Source of the DNA: Flavobacteriales bacterium UBA7878
GTDB lineage: Bacteria; Bacteroidota; Bacteroidia; Flavobacteriales; Schleiferiaceae
Reading direction: 5' to 3'
Length of the DNA: 64,000 nt
Assembly: GCA_002501205.1 (NCBI GenBank)
Contig: DLRW01000036.1
Coordinates: 20,906 to 84,905, forward strand
The translations under genes and the position numbers were made by a program. Below the pieces are notes generated by a model that was not told the origin of the DNA, ran no database searches, and worked only from the letters and a program-made list of their open reading frames with translations. This document shows positions 7,824-16,825 of the stretch, piece after piece. How positions within the stretch are numbered: position 1 is the stretch's first letter; each line of letters opens with the position of its first letter.

Positions 7824-8905
7824 ATTCCGGTATCGTCGCCGAAACTCAGTTTCACATCGCTAACGAAGGTCTTAATCAATTGCTCATTCTGCATTTTGCA
7901 AATCAGCAAAGCTTCGGGGGTATCCACAATGATATACTCCTTTAAGCCTTCGATTACCGCGATTTTATCTTTGGGCATACGAACGATATTTCCTTCGCTT
8001 TCGTAGCTTAAAATCTTTGAACCAATCAGGGCATTCCCTTTATTGTCAAGTTCTTTATGCTCATATAAGCTACCCCAGGTTCCAAGGTCGCTCCAACCAA
8101 AATCGGCAGGAATAACGTATACTTTACTTGATTTTTCCATCAAGCCATAGTCGATGGATTCATTTTCACAAGAAGGGTAAATCTTATTTACAAAGCTGTT
8201 TTCTTCCTCGGTGCCGAAAAGGGCACTGCCCTGCTCAAAGTTTTGGAACAGATCGGCCTGATGCAGGGCTAATTCTGTTTTGAAGGTTTTTAAGGACCAG
8301 ATGAAGATACCGGCATTCCAAAGGAAATCGCCGCTATCCAAAAACTGCTGGGCAATTTCCAGATTCGGCTTTTCGGTAAAGGTTTTTACCTTTTTAACTT
8401 CATGATCTACTTCGGTTTGGCTTTCAAATTGAATATAACCATAGCCGGTATCCGGGCGATGTGGCTTAATGCCCAGAGTGAGTAAAAAGTCGCTGTTTTC
8501 TGCGGTATTCAAAGCCAAATTAGCAATGCGTACAAATTCACTTTCATTGCTAATTAAGTGATCAGAAGGAGCGATTAAAATATTAGCCTCGGGATCTTCG
8601 CTTTGGATACGGTAAGCTGCATAGGCGATACAAGGAGCTGTGTTGCGACGTGCGGGTTCGAGGATGATATTACGATGCGGCATGGCGGGCAATTGCTCCG
8701 CTACCTGCGCTTCATATTTGCGATGCGTCACCACCAGAATTTTCTCTGGATCAGTGAGCAATGATAATCTTCGGAAAGTTTGTTGAAGTAAAGATTCTCC
8801 AGTGCCTAAAATGTCGTGAAACTGCTTAGGGTTTTCGGCGGTACTCATTGGCCAAAAGCGACTTCCAATGCCGCCAGCCATGATTACACAATAGGTTGAA
8901 GCCAT
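7820..8905 (-). CDS. manC: Mannose-1-phosphate guanylyltransferase
   Basis: A 361-residue nucleotidyltransferase forming GDP-mannose from mannose-1-phosphate and GTP, a precursor for surface polysaccharide. N-terminal signature VIMAGGIGSRFWPMS (about residues 8-22); further conserved segments are EPARRNTAPCIAYAA and FTEKPNLEIA, with the DYGLMEKS and GWSDLGTWGS motifs near the C-terminus. It lacks the C-terminal cupin (isomerase) domain of bifunctional enzymes. Its start faces adk across a 113-bp intergenic region. The sugar likely feeds glycan genes such as those at the right end of the window. Confidence 0.93.
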   Translation of the reverse strand: MASTYCVIMAGGIGSRFWPMSTAENPKQFHDILGTGESLLQQTFRRLSLLTDPEKILVVTHRKYEAQVAEQLPAMPHRNIILEPARRNTAPCIAYAAYRIQSEDPEANILIAPSDHLISNESEFVRIANLALNTAENSDFLLTLGIKPHRPDTGYGYIQFESQTEVDHEVKKVKTFTEKPNLEIAQQFLDSGDFLWNAGIFIWSLKTFKTELALHQADLFQNFEQGSALFGTEEENSFVNKIYPSCENESIDYGLMEKSSKVYVIPADFGWSDLGTWGSLYEHKELDNKGNALIGSKILSYESEGNIVRMPKDKIAVIEGLKEYIIVDTPEALLICKMQNEQLIKTFVSDVKLSFGDDTGI

Positions 8906-8921
8906 ATTAGAATATTTGGCG

Positions 8922-8929
8922 CAAATCTA
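8922..8929 (-). promoter_or_regulatory. Candidate -7 element for manC
   Basis: On the minus strand this reads TAGATTTG, a full match to TAnnTTTG, about 17 nt before the manC start codon. No clear TTG at -33 was found, so support is weak and the leader would be very short. Confidence 0.3.
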
Positions 8930-8976
8930 CGATTATACTTAGCGATCACCTCAGGCCTCAGAGGTTAATAAATTGC

Positions 8977-8984
8977 TACTTTTG
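8977..8984 (+). promoter_or_regulatory. Candidate -7 element for adk-obgE
   Basis: TACTTTTG matches TAnnTTTG and lies 34 nt before the adk start codon. No convincing -33 TTG sits about 20 nt upstream, so this rests on the -7 box and position only. Confidence 0.35.
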
Positions 8985-9018
8985 TGGCTTTTCATCTTCT
9001 AACCTCATTTAGAATCAA

Positions 9019-9591
9019 ATGCTCAATATTGTACTATTCGGCCCTCCCGGAGCCGGTAAAGGAACTCAGTCTGAAAAACTCATTGAACAATATCAATTAA
9101 AGCATCTGAGTACCGGAGATATTTTCCGCGCTAATATTAAGGGAGAAACTGAATTAGGCCTTCTTGCTAAATCCTATATCGATAAAGGCGACCTGGTACC
9201 TGATGAGGTAACCATTAATATGTTAAAATCCGAATTGGAGAAAGCTCCGGATGCCAAGGGTTTTATCTTTGACGGTTTTCCCCGTACGACCCCTCAAGCT
9301 GAAGCCTTAGACCAATTATTGGAAAGTCGTGGAACCCAAATTTCCATTATGCTGGCTTTGGAAGTAGAGGAAAATGAACTAAAAGATCGCTTAATGGAGC
9401 GCGGTAAAACTTCCGGTCGTTCGGATGATACAAATCCTGCGATTATTCAAGCTCGTATTGACAATTACAACCGTGAAACCGCTCCGGTTAAAGATTTTTA
9501 TGCGGCTCAAAATAAACTTCAGGTTATTGACGGTATCGGTAGCATTGAAGAAATTACCCAGCGCTTATTTACTGCGATAGACGCACTTTAA
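9019..9591 (+). CDS. adk: Adenylate kinase
   Basis: A 190-residue adenylate kinase (ATP + AMP to 2 ADP), of the short form without a zinc-binding LID. P-loop GPPGAGKGT at residues 8-16, AMP-site segments STGDIFRANI and FDGFPRTTPQAEAL, and the LID Arg region LMERGKTSGRSDD are all present. obgE starts 3 bp after the stop, so adk-obgE-PAP2-crcB probably form one transcript. Confidence 0.97.
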   Translation: MLNIVLFGPPGAGKGTQSEKLIEQYQLKHLSTGDIFRANIKGETELGLLAKSYIDKGDLVPDEVTINMLKSELEKAPDAKGFIFDGFPRTTPQAEALDQLLESRGTQISIMLALEVEENELKDRLMERGKTSGRSDDTNPAIIQARIDNYNRETAPVKDFYAAQNKLQVIDGIGSIEEITQRLFTAIDAL

Positions 9592-9594
9592 TAT

Positions 9595-10602
9595 ATGCAA
9601 GAGAATTTCGTCGACTACGTAAAGATTTACTGCAAATCCGGTAAAGGAGGAGCAGGTTCTGCACATTTGCATCGCTCCAGGATAACCTCCAAAGGTGGCC
9701 CTGATGGTGGTGATGGTGGAGCAGGAGGTTCTGTAATCTTGCGTGGCAACAATCAGAGGTGGACCTTATTACATCTGAAGTACCGTAAACATATTAAGGC
9801 CAAGGCCGGAGAGAACGGCGGGCAAAATCAAAGTTTCGGAGCTAAAGGTGACGACGAAATTTTAGATGTACCTCTGGGTACGGTAGCAAAGGATGCTGAA
9901 ACCGGGGAGGTGCTGTTCGAAATCACCGAAAATGGTGAGGAGCGTGTCTTACGCCAAGGTGGTCGTGGTGGATTAGGAAACACCCACTTTAAATCCTCCA
10001 CCTTCCAAACGCCACGCTTTGCCCAACCGGGTGAACCAGGTGAGGAGGGTTGGAATATCCTGGAATTAAAGGTTCTTGCCGATGTGGGTTTGGTGGGATT
10101 CCCCAATGCTGGGAAATCTACCTTACTTTCCGTTGTTTCGGCAGCCAAGCCCGAAATTGCCGATTACCCATTTACCACTTTGACCCCCAAATTAGGGATT
10201 GTTCAATACCGCGATTATCGCTCCTTCGTGATGGCCGATATTCCCGGGATTATTGAAGGTGCCAGTGAGGGTAAAGGCTTGGGGCATCGATTCCTGCGTC
10301 ATATTGAACGAAATTCGATGCTTCTCTTTTTAATTCCCGCCGATAGTGATGATCTGCGCAAGGAGTATGATATTCTCTTGAAGGAGCTGGAACGTTTTAA
10401 TCCAGAATTGCTCGACAAACAAAGGCTTTTGGCGATCAGTAAAAGCGATATGCTGGATGATGAACTGGAAGCTGAGATGACCGAACAATTGAAGCAAGAA
10501 TTACCCGAGGATTTGGAGTTCCTTTTTATTTCTTCGGTTAGTGGTAAGAATATTCAAGGTTTGAAAGACCGCTTGTGGCAATTAATGAATAAGGATGCTT
10601 GA
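9595..10602 (+). CDS. obgE: Obg/CgtA GTPase
   Basis: A 335-residue ribosome-associated GTPase acting in 50S maturation and stress control. The N-terminal Obg domain is Gly-rich (about residues 1-158, including [14 protein letters not shown]). The G domain follows, with G1 GFPNAGKST, the switch-[11 protein letters not shown]3 DIPGIIEGA and G4 SKSD. The variable C-terminal OCT domain is absent, as in many Bacteroidota. The last 8 bp overlap the PAP2 gene. Confidence 0.96.
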   Translation: MQENFVDYVKIYCKSGKGGAGSAHLHRSRITSKGGPDGGDGGAGGSVILRGNNQRWTLLHLKYRKHIKAKAGENGGQNQSFGAKGDDEILDVPLGTVAKDAETGEVLFEITENGEERVLRQGGRGGLGNTHFKSSTFQTPRFAQPGEPGEEGWNILELKVLADVGLVGFPNAGKSTLLSVVSAAKPEIADYPFTTLTPKLGIVQYRDYRSFVMADIPGIIEGASEGKGLGHRFLRHIERNSMLLFLIPADSDDLRKEYDILLKELERFNPELLDKQRLLAISKSDMLDDELEAEMTEQLKQELPEDLEFLFISSVSGKNIQGLKDRLWQLMNKDA

Positions 10603-11179
10603 ACAAATCATGCAATGGGATGAGCAGCTTTTTCTGCTCTTGAATCAACAGGGAACTGAATTTTGGGATCCCTTTTGGCTCAGGGTGTCGGAAGTGGCTA
10701 TTTGGATTCCCTTGTATGCTGCTTTGCTAGCCCTTGTTTTTTGGATTTTCCATTGGAAAAGTGGTTTGTGGATCAGCTTGTTTTTAGTCCTCAATATTTT
10801 CGCAACCGACCAGGGTTCCGTTCAATTATTCAAGGAAAAATTCCAGCGCTCACGACCTTGCCATGAAACGCATTTACAAGATCAAATTCGTTTGGTGAAG
10901 GGTCATTGTGGCGGTGCCTTTGGCTTTGTAAGTTCCCATGCCAGTAATACCTTTGGTTTGGCTTTTTTCCTGGGTCTTCTGTTCCGCCGTCGTTTTCCCT
11001 GGTTGTACTATGCTCTAATTGCTTGGGCTTCTCTAGTGGCCTATTCACGAGTATACTTGGGGGTTCATTATCCTGGTGACATTATTGGTGGCGCCTTGTT
11101 TGGCGCTCTTTGTGGTACCGCCCTCTATCTGATTATGGATCGCTGGATTCCTCTGGATTATAGAAAGTCAAAAGCATGA
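10595..11179 (+). CDS. PAP2-family membrane phosphatase
   Basis: A 194-residue membrane protein with about five hydrophobic segments and the three acid-phosphatase motifs: KEKFQRSRP (motif 1), SSHASNTF (motif 2) and [16 protein letters not shown] (motif 3). The family removes phosphates from lipid phosphates such as phosphatidic acid or undecaprenyl diphosphate at the outer face of the inner membrane. The substrate cannot be decided from sequence. It overlaps obgE by 8 bp and crcB by 4 bp (ATGA). Confidence 0.88.
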   Translation: MLEQIMQWDEQLFLLLNQQGTEFWDPFWLRVSEVAIWIPLYAALLALVFWIFHWKSGLWISLFLVLNIFATDQGSVQLFKEKFQRSRPCHETHLQDQIRLVKGHCGGAFGFVSSHASNTFGLAFFLGLLFRRRFPWLYYALIAWASLVAYSRVYLGVHYPGDIIGGALFGALCGTALYLIMDRWIPLDYRKSKA

Positions 11180-11541
11180 ATTGGCTTTGGGTCTTTTTAG
11201 GAGGAGGTTTGGGCTCTATGGCCCGATATGCCATTAGCAAAGGCAGCTTGCATCTTTTTAAAGAGGCTACATTTTTCCCTTGGGCAACTTTGATATCTAA
11301 TACTTTGGCCTGCGGACTGCTGGCATTTTTAGTCTTTAGTATTCCAGATAGGCTTACAGAAAATCATCGATTGTTTTGGATTGTTGGAGTCTGTGGGGGC
11401 TTTTCAACCTTTTCCACTTTTAGTTTAGAGAACTGGATTTTAATAGAGCAAAAAGCATGGCCTTTTGTAGCCGCAAATATCCTAGTTAGCCTGGGCTTGG
11501 GAATTTCGATTATGCTTGGGATGAGCCGTTTAAGCGCCTAG
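11176..11541 (+). CDS. crcB: Fluoride channel CrcB/Fluc
   Basis: A 121-residue four-helix membrane protein of the Fluc fluoride-export family. The signature GGGLGSMARY is at the N-terminus, with a conserved Asn in the second helix (TLISNTLAC) and the GGFSTFSTFS pore motif in helix three. Such proteins act as dual-topology dimers. It overlaps the PAP2 gene by ATGA and its stop overlaps the stop of the convergent T9SS gene by 4 bp. No fluoride riboswitch was seen immediately upstream, where the PAP2 coding region lies. Confidence 0.93.
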   Translation: MNWLWVFLGGGLGSMARYAISKGSLHLFKEATFFPWATLISNTLACGLLAFLVFSIPDRLTENHRLFWIVGVCGGFSTFSTFSLENWILIEQKAWPFVAANILVSLGLGISIMLGMSRLSA

Positions 11542-13724
11542 CGAATCAAACTTACGGTCCCTCTTTTAACCACACTGGTCCGATCCTCTTTTTGAATCAC
11601 CTCAATCACATAGGTGTACACCCCACCAGGCAGAACATCACCTGAATTATTCATACGACCATTCCAGAAATAAGAGGGATCTCCGGTTTGGAAAACCAAT
11701 TGTCCCCAACGATTTAAGATGCGGATTTTAAACTCACGAACGCCTAAGATCGAATAACTAAAGCGATCGTTTAAACCATCGTCATTGGGGGTAAAGGCAT
11801 TGGGGATATAAAGTCGAAAAGGCTGCTGAACATAGGTCTCTACCTGCACCGTATCACTACATCCAAATTCGTTTTCAACGATATGAACAAAACGCTGAAT
11901 ACCAGTATCACGAGCGGTATAAACCAGATTATTTCCCGGGTCTATCACCTTACGACCATCAGGGAATAGCAAACTGGAAGTGCTGTAATTTTCAGAAGTG
12001 AGGCTAATCTCAAATTCTGGATTGAAAATAGTGGTTTCTTCGGGTATAATAATCATTCCTGGGAAAGGAGTGGGGTGTATGCGGATAGCGGTGGTAGATC
12101 GTTCTTCCAGGGTGTCCTTACAAGCGCTGGTGGTGATTAAACGATGGTAAACAAAGTAATCTCCTGGGTTTTCATACAGGTGAACTGGATTTTGCTGGGT
12201 GGATGTATAACCATCTCCAAAATCCCAAAAATGAATGGCCGTTCCTGCATATTCCGAACTGTCGCGAAAGCTTACCGCATAAGGCACGCAACCGGAATTG
12301 GCATCCAAAAGATGTTTAAGAATGGGCCTGGGATACAAATGCACACTATCGCTAAAATTGTCTTTACAATCCCCGTCTTCAATTTCTAAAGTAACTAAAT
12401 AGGATCCGGCTTGGGTATAAACAATCCCACTGGGGTTTTTTAGATTGGAGGTATTGCTTCCAGAAGTGGTGCTTCCCCCGAAATTCCAGCTAAACTGAGC
12501 ATCCGGACCAAAATTTCCGGTAGGCGTGAAATTAAAGCTATGTCGATCGAAACAGGCTTGCCCCCCTACATCGAAACCAACATTTAGTCCATCAAATACT
12601 TTATACTCCCGAATAATGGTGTCTGCACAAGAGGATCCAGGCTCTGCGATAAGCATTATCTGATAAACTCCAGTATCGGGGAAGGTATAAACCGGATTGG
12701 GTAAATTACTGGTATCCGAATTTGTGAGAGCTACTCCAAAATCCCAGAAATAGCTATTGGTATTAATACAGTCCTCATTAAACTGGATGGTTCTTCCCGA
12801 GCAGAGGGTAAAGGGGTCAAGGTCTTGCTTGTCAAAATCGGCAGTAGTGCGCACACAAGCTGCGGTTACATTAAATTGGAAGTCACGTCTTAGGGTGCTC
12901 AATAAAACACCATTTCGCCATTCCTGCACGCAAACCGCAAATACATACTGTCCTACCAGATTGGGCTTCCCACTCAACATTCCGGTTTGGGGATCTATAT
13001 TGAAGGCCGGGGAACTGGGAATTGGGTAGGAAGTGGAATAGGTATTAGAGAAGGGCACTAAAGCATAGGGAGGGGCTGTAGCGGTATCGGGTCTGGGAGA
13101 ATTAGGGCCGGTGGTATTTACCTGGTTACCACCCCCATGTAATGGGGAGCACAAGAAATAATAAAGGCTGTCGCCATCTGTTTCAATCGCTCCCATATCA
13201 ATATTAACCGGAACATTTAAGCAGAGGGCAACGGGAGGTGCCGCAGAAAATCGGGGGCTGCTATTACAAGCGGGAGTGGCGGGAATATTAATAGTATAAG
13301 TGTTTCCCCAAAGTCGGGGATTGGGAATATTGTCAATACTGTTGTTTCGGCAGCAGCGCTGGTGACTTACAGTATATGGGCCACCACCTGCAGGAAGGCT
13401 TACCGTATCTAAATAAATGCCTTCCTGAGTGCACACAAAGCTGGGAAGTGCAGTGCAATTGTTAGGGGCATTTATGGGTAAGAAACTACTTTGATGCAGA
13501 GGGACTTGCAGGTTTTGTACTACCTGATTAGAACCATTGTAAATGGTAATAATGGCCGGATCATCAAAGGGAGCGCCATTGGAAGCACAGTCGCGATAAA
13601 TGATTAAACGAAGCTCATAATTGCTGCCTCCTAAACAACGATAGCTCAGCTCCCCACCTACCAGGTGAGCAGCCTGCATCCCAAATCCTAGTAGTAGGAG
13701 TACAAATAGGCCAATGCGTCGCAT
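11538..13724 (-). CDS. PKD-domain surface protein with T9SS type B sorting domain
   Basis: A 728-residue exported protein. It begins with a signal peptide (about residues 1-18, ending MQAAH). A Cys-rich N-terminal module follows (GGELSYRCLGG, RCCRNNSIDNI). Several PKD-type repeats come next with the WDFG/WNFGG motif (around residues 325-530). The end is a gliding-motility-associated C-terminal domain opening with IPNAFTPNDDGLNDRF and containing ILNRWGQLVF. The C-terminal domain predicts secretion by T9SS and cell-surface attachment. Ligand or adhesion target is unknown. Type B cargo usually needs a PorP/SprF partner; none is adjacent here. Confidence 0.88.
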   Translation of the reverse strand: MRRIGLFVLLLLGFGMQAAHLVGGELSYRCLGGSNYELRLIIYRDCASNGAPFDDPAIITIYNGSNQVVQNLQVPLHQSSFLPINAPNNCTALPSFVCTQEGIYLDTVSLPAGGGPYTVSHQRCCRNNSIDNIPNPRLWGNTYTINIPATPACNSSPRFSAAPPVALCLNVPVNIDMGAIETDGDSLYYFLCSPLHGGGNQVNTTGPNSPRPDTATAPPYALVPFSNTYSTSYPIPSSPAFNIDPQTGMLSGKPNLVGQYVFAVCVQEWRNGVLLSTLRRDFQFNVTAACVRTTADFDKQDLDPFTLCSGRTIQFNEDCINTNSYFWDFGVALTNSDTSNLPNPVYTFPDTGVYQIMLIAEPGSSCADTIIREYKVFDGLNVGFDVGGQACFDRHSFNFTPTGNFGPDAQFSWNFGGSTTSGSNTSNLKNPSGIVYTQAGSYLVTLEIEDGDCKDNFSDSVHLYPRPILKHLLDANSGCVPYAVSFRDSSEYAGTAIHFWDFGDGYTSTQQNPVHLYENPGDYFVYHRLITTSACKDTLEERSTTAIRIHPTPFPGMIIIPEETTIFNPEFEISLTSENYSTSSLLFPDGRKVIDPGNNLVYTARDTGIQRFVHIVENEFGCSDTVQVETYVQQPFRLYIPNAFTPNDDGLNDRFSYSILGVREFKIRILNRWGQLVFQTGDPSYFWNGRMNNSGDVLPGGVYTYVIEVIQKEDRTSVVKRGTVSLIR

Positions 13725-13771
13725 AATCCGTCAATCGAACAGCAAGTTAACAAAAATGAGTGGCGGATTAT

Positions 13772-14644
13772 TTAGGAATGCGTAAAGGGCACTAATTCCG
13801 AAAAAGCAAAGACTTGATTCAGACCTGCCGCCTTTAACTCTTCGGTTTCTGGCGCTTCACTAAGCCAAAGAAAATCGCCACCCCAGGCTCCCAGTGATTT
13901 GGCCTGTCCATTAAAGTTTGGCAAGATTTGCAAAGGCAAGGGCTCGCGCCCGATTAATTCTGCAGTATAAGCCTCATGCACTTCCATCCAATTTGCTAAG
14001 GCAGGAATATCTGAAAGCTGTAGTAGCTCCTCGCTTAGGTCGGAGATTTTCTGCACTAAGTCTGCAGATCTTACTTTGCTTAAATAGCGATCTACTTCCC
14101 GGGCCGAATTTTGCTTTTTTCCTAAATAGAGGAGATAGCTGTCTTTAAAGAAGTTTGGAATTTCCACTTTCTCCCAGCTGGGCTTTTGATTAGCCAATAA
14201 TTGATATTGAATAGTATGGCCCGATTCAGCCACGGCTACATCGTAACCACTGCCTTTAAGGTGTTTGAAGAATAGTTCCCAAACATCGGCTTCCAACCAT
14301 TGCGCCATCAGACTAATGAAGGTGCTGCTGCTGCCTAATCCCCAGGCTCGCGGAAAATCCAAACGACTTTCTAGCTTGCAATACTCTGGGACTTGCGTTC
14401 CACAAGCATCATTCAGGATAGCTTCAACTAATTTTTCCTCAGAACTTTGTGCCATGCCTAATTGAAAATCAAGCCAGGGCTCGCCTTTTTCGTCCAAAGC
14501 ACGGTACTTTAGGGCCTTATCGGCCTGAGTTTCCACAGTCAAATGCTGACCCTTAATAGTAGGAACAGCAATAGCCTTGGCGCCTTCAAGAACACTGTAT
14601 TCGGCGCTTAGAAGTAATTTGCCCGGGGCAAAAAAATGCTTCAT
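13772..14644 (-). CDS. GYDIA-family GHMP kinase (mevalonate-pathway type)
   Basis: A 290-residue GHMP-superfamily kinase. The N-terminal FAPGKLLLSAEYSVLEGA is the family's substrate-binding motif, and AWGLGSSSTFISL is the ATP-binding Gly-Ser loop. GSGYDVAVAESG corresponds to the GYDIA motif after which this Bacteroidota group is named. It starts directly after the HMG-CoA reductase stop, so the two are co-transcribed. That supports a mevalonate or phosphomevalonate kinase step, but which phosphorylation it does cannot be read from sequence. Confidence 0.88.
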   Translation of the reverse strand: MKHFFAPGKLLLSAEYSVLEGAKAIAVPTIKGQHLTVETQADKALKYRALDEKGEPWLDFQLGMAQSSEEKLVEAILNDACGTQVPEYCKLESRLDFPRAWGLGSSSTFISLMAQWLEADVWELFFKHLKGSGYDVAVAESGHTIQYQLLANQKPSWEKVEIPNFFKDSYLLYLGKKQNSAREVDRYLSKVRSADLVQKISDLSEELLQLSDIPALANWMEVHEAYTAELIGREPLPLQILPNFNGQAKSLGAWGGDFLWLSEAPETEELKAAGLNQVFAFSELVPFTHS

Positions 14645-15994
14645 TTAGTTTTCCTTCTTAATCTCAGAAGGGTTTTTAATACCACGAAGTTCACAGAACT
14701 TATTTACGGCAGCTGAATGTGAAACGACCTTGTCTTTAAAGTAGTTTACGATGGTTTCCTTTTCTGCATCGGTAGCTTCCAATTGGTTCAGAATGTTCAG
14801 TAGATGCATTTTCATGTGACCTTTCTGAATTCCGGTGGTGGTAAGCGCACGCAAGGCAGCGAAGTTTTGGGCCAAGCCAGAACTGGCTACAATTCCCATC
14901 AACTCTTCAGCATTAGGTTGTTGTAAAAGGTCTAAAGAAAACTTCACCATAGGATGTAAGCGAGTTAATCCTCCTACGGTACCCAGAGCTAATGGTACTT
15001 CAATCCAAAAGCGGAAAATACCGTCTTTTACCTCACAGTGAGTGAGCGAGCTGTATTGGCCATTGCGGCTGGCATAGGTATGGCAAGCAGCCTCTACGGC
15101 TCTGAAGTCATTTCCAGTTGCAATAATAACGGCATCAATACCATTCATAATGCCCTTATTGTGGGTCGTGGCCCGATAAGGTTCTACCTCCGCAATACGC
15201 ACCGCGCGTTGGAATTTTTGAGCGAACTCCTCAGGGCTAATTCCAGCATCACCATTGAGTTCTTCTACTTTACAGGATACTTCGGAGCGTACCACACATT
15301 CGGGAGTGTAATTGGATAAAATACACATCACAACCTGGATGGCTTTCTCGGCTTCATTAAATTGATCCTGAGCTTTAATTTCACGCTGCAGAGTTTGGGA
15401 GAATTGCTCCAGACAAGAGTTGATAAAATTCGCCCCCATGGAATCACAGGTTTCGAAAAGGGCCTCAATCTGCCAGTAGTCTTCCATGGCCGAACGCTTA
15501 TCTACCAGTTTAAGGTCGATAATACCGCCACCACGAGCACGCATATTGGCGGTGAGTTCTTCAGTATCCTTTAGGAGATCAAGTTTTAAACCTTCAAAAA
15601 AGCTTTGCAATTTTTGAGCATCTCCTTGATAGATAAAATGCACATGACCTACTTTCTTGGTAGAAATAATGCTGGTTTTAAAACCGCCGCGCTCTAACCA
15701 ATAGGTAGCACTTTTAGCAGCAGCTGCTACAACCGAACTTTCTTCTATCGCCATTGGAATAGTATAGAGCTCTCCATTAATTTTAAAATTCGGAGCTACA
15801 CCAAAGGGCATATAATAATTGCTCAGGGTGTTTTCAATGAACTCATCGTGAAGCTTTTGCACTTTTGGATCTTCGTGCCAGTAATGCTTTAAAAGATTGA
15901 TGGCAACTTCTGAATTATCAAAAAACTGATCACTTAGCCATTCAATTTTGGCTTCCTTACTGAGTTTCGAAAAACCTTTAATGGGTTTGCGCAT
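14645..15994 (-). CDS. Hydroxymethylglutaryl-CoA reductase, class II
   Basis: A 449-residue class II (bacterial) HMG-CoA reductase, here probably making mevalonate for isoprenoids. Catalytic elements are present: Glu in IEESSVVAAAA, the CDSMGANF dinucleotide segment, Lys in THNKGIMNGIDAV with its following Asp, and the late His in IQKGHMKMH. Class II enzymes were first known as degradative, but in Bacteroidota and cocci they serve synthesis. The linked GHMP kinase supports this. The pathway would feed Idi and CrtB at the left end. Confidence 0.95.
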   Translation of the reverse strand: MRKPIKGFSKLSKEAKIEWLSDQFFDNSEVAINLLKHYWHEDPKVQKLHDEFIENTLSNYYMPFGVAPNFKINGELYTIPMAIEESSVVAAAAKSATYWLERGGFKTSIISTKKVGHVHFIYQGDAQKLQSFFEGLKLDLLKDTEELTANMRARGGGIIDLKLVDKRSAMEDYWQIEALFETCDSMGANFINSCLEQFSQTLQREIKAQDQFNEAEKAIQVVMCILSNYTPECVVRSEVSCKVEELNGDAGISPEEFAQKFQRAVRIAEVEPYRATTHNKGIMNGIDAVIIATGNDFRAVEAACHTYASRNGQYSSLTHCEVKDGIFRFWIEVPLALGTVGGLTRLHPMVKFSLDLLQQPNAEELMGIVASSGLAQNFAALRALTTTGIQKGHMKMHLLNILNQLEATDAEKETIVNYFKDKVVSHSAAVNKFCELRGIKNPSEIKKEN

Positions 15995-16076
15995 GCTGCT
16001 GGAAATTAATTTTCAAATATACGAGCACATTCCTAACCCCTGTTTCGTTTCTTTGTTGTAAATCTTTTCTTAAAAA

Positions 16077-16346
16077 GTGAAAGAAACCAAATGCGAACAT
16101 TGCAGTGATTGGACCGATGGTCATCTGGAGAACTGCAATAATTGCGGAAAGCGATTGAATGATCGTCATCTTTCCGAAATCGAAGCGCGTGAAAGCATTG
16201 AAATGCGTGGTTTACCTTTGATCAAAATTGATCCGGATACGCCCTTTATCAAGAAGGGTTTTTTACAGGTGCTTCGCTTTATTCAATTGATATTCTTTAG
16301 TATAATCAGCATGGTGGCGGCAATGGCTAGCAGCACCGTTCATTAA
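16077..16346 (+). CDS. Small zinc-ribbon membrane protein
   Basis: An 89-residue protein starting with GTG. Four Cys in two pairs (CEHC near residues 6-9 and CNNC near 20-23) suggest a zinc ribbon at the N-terminus. A hydrophobic helix near the C-terminus (about residues 64-84) would anchor it in the membrane. Function unknown. The next gene starts 2 bp after its stop, so they are likely co-expressed. The start codon is uncertain because no good ATG is available upstream. Confidence 0.6.
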   Translation: MKETKCEHCSDWTDGHLENCNNCGKRLNDRHLSEIEARESIEMRGLPLIKIDPDTPFIKKGFLQVLRFIQLIFFSIISMVAAMASSTVH

Positions 16347-16348
16347 AG

Positions 16349-16729
16349 ATGTGGTTTCGCTTTAGTCGATTATTCTGGATTAGCTCCATTCTTTTTAGCT
16401 TTCATCAAATTGTGGAGAAATGGTGGTCTATTCCCTGGGTTCATTCCTATTTGGATGATATTCTGGCTCCCTGCATAGTATTGGGTTTAGCCCTGGCCTT
16501 TTTTCAAAATGTATTTCCCGCTGATCCGTACTTTAGAATTCCGAAGTATTGGATCCTGATTTTCATTATTTGGTATGCGGTGCTTTTTGAGTGGTATTTT
16601 CCATCTATAGATCCACGACATTATTCCGATCCTTATGATATCCTGGCCTATACTGTAGGCGGAATTTTATTTGCCTGGCTGGGAAATCGACCGCTGGGAA
16701 ATTCTTCGGAGACTAAAGTCAAGGTATAA
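16349..16729 (+). CDS. Multi-pass membrane protein, VanZ-like / 'magnesium citrate secondary transporter' homologue
   Basis: A 126-residue protein with about four hydrophobic segments. The VHSYLDDILAPCIVL segment and the later FEWYFP...DPYDILAYTVGGILFAW region resemble a small Bacteroidota membrane family annotated as magnesium citrate secondary transporters, with a VanZ-like layout. No experimental function is known to me for this family and the transporter label should be treated as a name only. It lies 2 bp after the zinc-ribbon gene. Confidence 0.6.
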   Translation: MWFRFSRLFWISSILFSFHQIVEKWWSIPWVHSYLDDILAPCIVLGLALAFFQNVFPADPYFRIPKYWILIFIIWYAVLFEWYFPSIDPRHYSDPYDILAYTVGGILFAWLGNRPLGNSSETKVKV

Positions 16730-16825
16730 GTAATTATCAAGGTTAATTTATTGATATTCAAATCGTTTTTATTTCATTGTCCATGTTTTAGGGATTGGCA
16801 TTTGATCTAAATTCGCTCGATTTTT

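Noticed and set aside
9828..10148. A 106-codon minus-strand frame inside obgE
   Set aside because: Shadow of the strongly conserved Obg coding sequence on the other strand.
13724..13770. 7-bp inverted repeat (TAATCCG / CGGATTA) between two minus-strand genes
   Set aside because: The loop is 33 nt and no T-run follows, so it is not a credible terminator; likely chance.
14835..15574. Several plus-strand frames opposite HMG-CoA reductase
   Set aside because: All are antisense shadows; the minus-strand gene has every catalytic motif.
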